A DNA stretch of 64,000 nt, taken from positions 12,782,940 to 12,846,939 of the forward strand of contig CM067372.1 of the NCBI GenBank assembly GCA_034401795.1, read 5' to 3'. The position numbers and the translations under genes were made by a program. The notes under the pieces are model-generated. The model saw only the letters and a list, made by a program, of their open reading frames with translations. It was not told the origin of the DNA and did not search any database. This stretch comes from Chaetoderma sp. LZ-2023a. Lineage: Eukaryota; Mollusca; Caudofoveata; Chaetodermatida; Chaetodermatidae. This document shows positions 60,159-64,000 of this stretch, in pieces; position 1 is the stretch's first letter, and each line of letters begins with the position of its first letter.

Positions 60159-60178
60159 GGGGGGGGGGGGGGGGGGGG
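60159..60178. repeat. G20 homopolymer
   Basis: Twenty consecutive G residues. Length is likely polymorphic or uncertain in assembly. Confidence 0.95.
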
Positions 60179-60279
60179 CGCTAGTTCTCGTTCGGCCGTT
60201 CAGTTTATTTATTGGCCACTCACACCTAGATGAATTTGGGCCATGACTCACTCTGAGAGGTGCTTCCAAGTCGCGAGTC

Positions 60280-62038
<1,759 letters not shown>

Positions 62039-62114
<76 letters not shown>

Positions 62115-62162
62115 GTGCGCGTGCGCGCGCGCGCGCGCGTGCGTGCGTGTGTGTGTGTGTGT
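62039..62162. repeat. (TA)n, (GTGC)n, (GC)n and (TG)n compound repeat
   Basis: TA run 62,039-62,074, then gcgt/gtgc tetramers and cgcgcg to about 62,147, ending in (TG)n to 62,162. The TA part is the other half of the microsatellite into which the transposon inserted. Confidence 0.95.
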
Positions 62163-62164
62163 CA

Positions 62165-63195
62165 TTCTTACGAAGATAAATTGTACATTCACGTATTTAC
62201 TCGCAGACATGCATTAATCCACGTAAATGTCTGGATAAACTTGATTTTAAAATCCTACCGAACGATGCAGCACAGGTCGGAAATAATATAATTTGCTTCC
62301 AAAACAAAAACACAAACATTTTAGTTAGTACATCTTTGAACACGATACGGCGCTGCTCGTTCATATGGCGCGTATTCCTAAAACAAGAAGAAAATGACGT
62401 CATTATCTTGGAAAGCCCTTACCAATCAGCTGTCAGATGTCTGTGAATGTCATAAGTCCCTTATCTCTGGCACTATGAGGGACGCTGCCTGTGAGTCTAG
62501 TTGTCGCGACCGCCGGTGACGGTGACGCATCGCAATTGCGCATGACCGGATATTCACTGACTAGCTGACGCAGACTGCATACATAGCCTTCAAAAATGAC
62601 TAAGTTATCCTTTAATAATTTGAAGAGAAATTGAACAGAGCCAAATTTACATAATTTTATCAGAAATAAAATTGTAGGCCTATTGGCTAAATTAATCTGA
62701 CGCTTTATTCGACTACGTAATGGGTTTAGTAACAAGGACATATTATTTTGGAGACTATACATCGGTGATAAAATACTGAACTCGGAAATGCCGCTTTTGA
62801 GAGGGACACGGTCAAGCACACTATAGCCAGTATATACGATATCTATGGTGCAGACAATAGCATGACGTCTAACAGTCACAACGAATAAAAAAAAAATTTT
62901 AAACCCGCCACCCCATCCCAACCAATATGCATTGGGGTCGGGACATTGCAGCCCGGGGAAATTGCACAGAAATCCGCAAATATCTCACAAAAGAGAGACC
63001 GCGTCAGGACCAAACCCGCTCTTTGTAAACAACTTGAGTACCAGGCACGCCGCGTGGCGGCATATTGCTAACACGCGGACTAGCTATTCCTAGATAAAAT
63101 CTCTGATTCACAGTTACAGTTATTACACGTTATTCTCCTGTACAGCTGAGCTTGGTGAATGTATTGGCCTGTAATCAGGTCATTTCTATCCTGGT
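62165..63195. other. Upstream region of the P450 gene, no gene seen
   Basis: Unique sequence. A 162-residue minus-strand frame (62,921-62,433) has no recognisable motif and I do not call it a gene. One TGACGTCA octamer lies at about 62,394. An A9 run is near 62,889. Confidence 0.45.
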
Positions 63196-63197
63196 TG

Positions 63198-63205
63198 CTA
63201 TATAG
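63198..63205 (+). promoter_or_regulatory. Possible TATA box of the P450 gene
   Basis: ctatatag lies 65-72 bp upstream of the ATG at 63,270. That spacing would give a short 5' UTR of about 40 bases. Sequence match only; no transcription start is known. Confidence 0.35.
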
Positions 63206-63269
63206 TACCGCTTGTATCGTGACCACACCGACAGCCTAACTCCGTTGAACAACAGACGGCCTATTCAAG

Positions 63270-63429
63270 ATGTCGCTTTCGCTGGCGTTGCTTCTTCCCG
63301 CGATTATCATTATCGTATTTTGGTGGATGATAAAATCTTGGAAGCGCCACAAATTGTTGGATAAGATACCTGGACCACCAACACTCCCTCTCATAGGGAA
63401 CGCTCACATGTTCAGCAGCCAACCTGTAG
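63270..63429 (+). CDS. Cytochrome P450, first coding exon (partial gene)
   Basis: The ATG at 63,270 opens a frame of 53 codons plus one base ending at a GTAAGT donor (63,430). Residues 1-20 (MSLSLALLLPAIIIIVFWWM) are a hydrophobic signal anchor that would hold the enzyme in the endoplasmic reticulum membrane, followed by basic KSWKRHK. Then comes IPGPPTLPLIGNAHMF, the proline-rich hinge and PLIGN motif that begin microsomal P450s. This pattern resembles the CYP4 group of monooxygenases, which oxidise lipids and xenobiotics; the subfamily cannot be assigned from one exon. The haem-binding and other exons lie beyond the window. In-frame translation past the donor stops at once (TGA at 63,435), which supports the exon boundary. 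Confidence 0.85.
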
Positions 63430-64000
63430 GTAAGTGACGAACGCTCACATGTTCAGCAGTCAACCTGTAGGTAAGTGACGAACGCAGGTAAGTGACGAAC
63501 GCTCACATGTTCAGCAGTCAACCTGTAGGCAAGCGACGAACGCTCACATGTTCAGCAGTGAACCTGTAGGCAAGCGACGAACGCTCACATTTTCAGCAGT
63601 CAACCTGTAGGCAAGCGACGAACGCTCACATGTTCAGCAGTGAACCTGTAGGCAAGCGACGAACGCTCACATGTTCAGCAGTCAACCTGTAGGCAAGCGA
63701 GGAACACTCACATGTTCAGCAGTGAACCTGTAGGCAAGCGACGAACGCTCACATGTTCAGCAGTCAACCTGTAGGCAAGCGACGAACGCTCACACGCTCA
63801 CATGTTCAGCAGTCAACCTGTAGGTAAGTGACGAACGCTCACATGTTCAGCAGTCAACCTGTAGGTAAGTGACGAACGCTCATATGTTCAGCAGTCAACC
63901 TGTAGGTAAGTGACGAACGCTCACATGTTCAGCAGTCAACCTGTAGGTATGTGACGAACGCTCACGTGTTCAGCTGTCAACCTGTAGGTATGTGACGAAC
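63404..64000 (+). repeat. 41-bp tandem array copied from the exon 1 end and splice donor
   Basis: The unit is gtaagtgacgaacgctcaca followed by tgttcagcagtcaacctgta and g, 41 bp. Unit 1 is the true exon end (AACGCTCACATGTTCAGC, then CAACCTGTAG) plus the donor. Fourteen full copies of CCTGTAG are followed by a donor-like hexamer, plus one shortened copy (aacgcag then gtaagt near 63,488). Hexamers in order: GTAAGT twice, then the short copy GTAAGT, then seven GCAAGC, three GTAAGT and two GTATGT. The array continues past the right edge of the window. Confidence 0.93.

Noticed and set aside
62433-62921. 162-residue minus-strand protein
   Set aside because: No motif or family resemblance, and composition typical of chance. 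No splice or promoter signals support it.

Overview
The window is a repeat-rich stretch of an invertebrate animal genome. Three things support this: an intron-bearing cytochrome P450 first exon, APE-type non-LTR retrotransposons (LINEs) plus a Tc1-type transposon, and abundant tri-nucleotide microsatellites. The mix of CR1-like LINEs, Tc1, foldback elements and a multicopy CXC-tailed protein family suggests a marine invertebrate (lophotrochozoan, cnidarian or invertebrate deuterostome). The species cannot be fixed from the sequence. The only credible host gene is the P450, whose 5' end enters at 63.27 kb on the + strand and runs off the right edge.

Layout. 0.1-0.5 kb: 40-bp minisatellite. 0.5-1.2 kb: possible minus-strand exon remnants. 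1.5-1.7 kb: first copy of a MITE-like family. 2.4-5.4 kb: decayed minus-strand LINE (LINE-A). 6.2-10.7 kb: second decayed minus-strand LINE (LINE-B) with an (AAT)n 3' tail and polar homopolymer tracts in its N-terminal half. 10.67-12.1 kb: 5'-truncated plus-strand CR1-like LINE. 12.54-17.53 kb: about 5-kb element with diverged inverted termini, carrying a broken copy of a long protein that ends in a cysteine-rich CXC-type tail. 17.6-19.0 kb: two oppositely oriented MITE copies around a long (CTA)n tract. 19.0-21.2 kb: no recognisable gene.

21.2-55.2 kb, more than half of the window, is one satellite array of about 680 copies of a 50-bp unit. It has nested higher-order structure: 449 bp, 1,549 bp and 6,188 bp segmental periods. 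55.7-57.0 kb: a 36-bp minisatellite. 57.04-57.44 kb: another MITE copy. 57.47-59.72 kb: a foldback-like element with very long inverted ends and internal repeats of about 180 bp. 60.38-62.04 kb: an apparently intact Tc1-family transposon inserted in a (TA)n microsatellite. 63.27 kb to the end: P450 exon 1, whose 3' edge and splice donor have been amplified into a 41-bp tandem array.

There is no operon-like cooperation among genes here. The window is a record of repeat birth: transposons inserting into or abutting microsatellites, coding ends turned into tandem arrays (P450 donor, CXC-tail stop codon), and a very large satellite growing by segmental duplication. The most interesting features are the multiplied splice donors of the P450, the TIR-bounded CXC-tail element, and the hierarchical 34-kb satellite.
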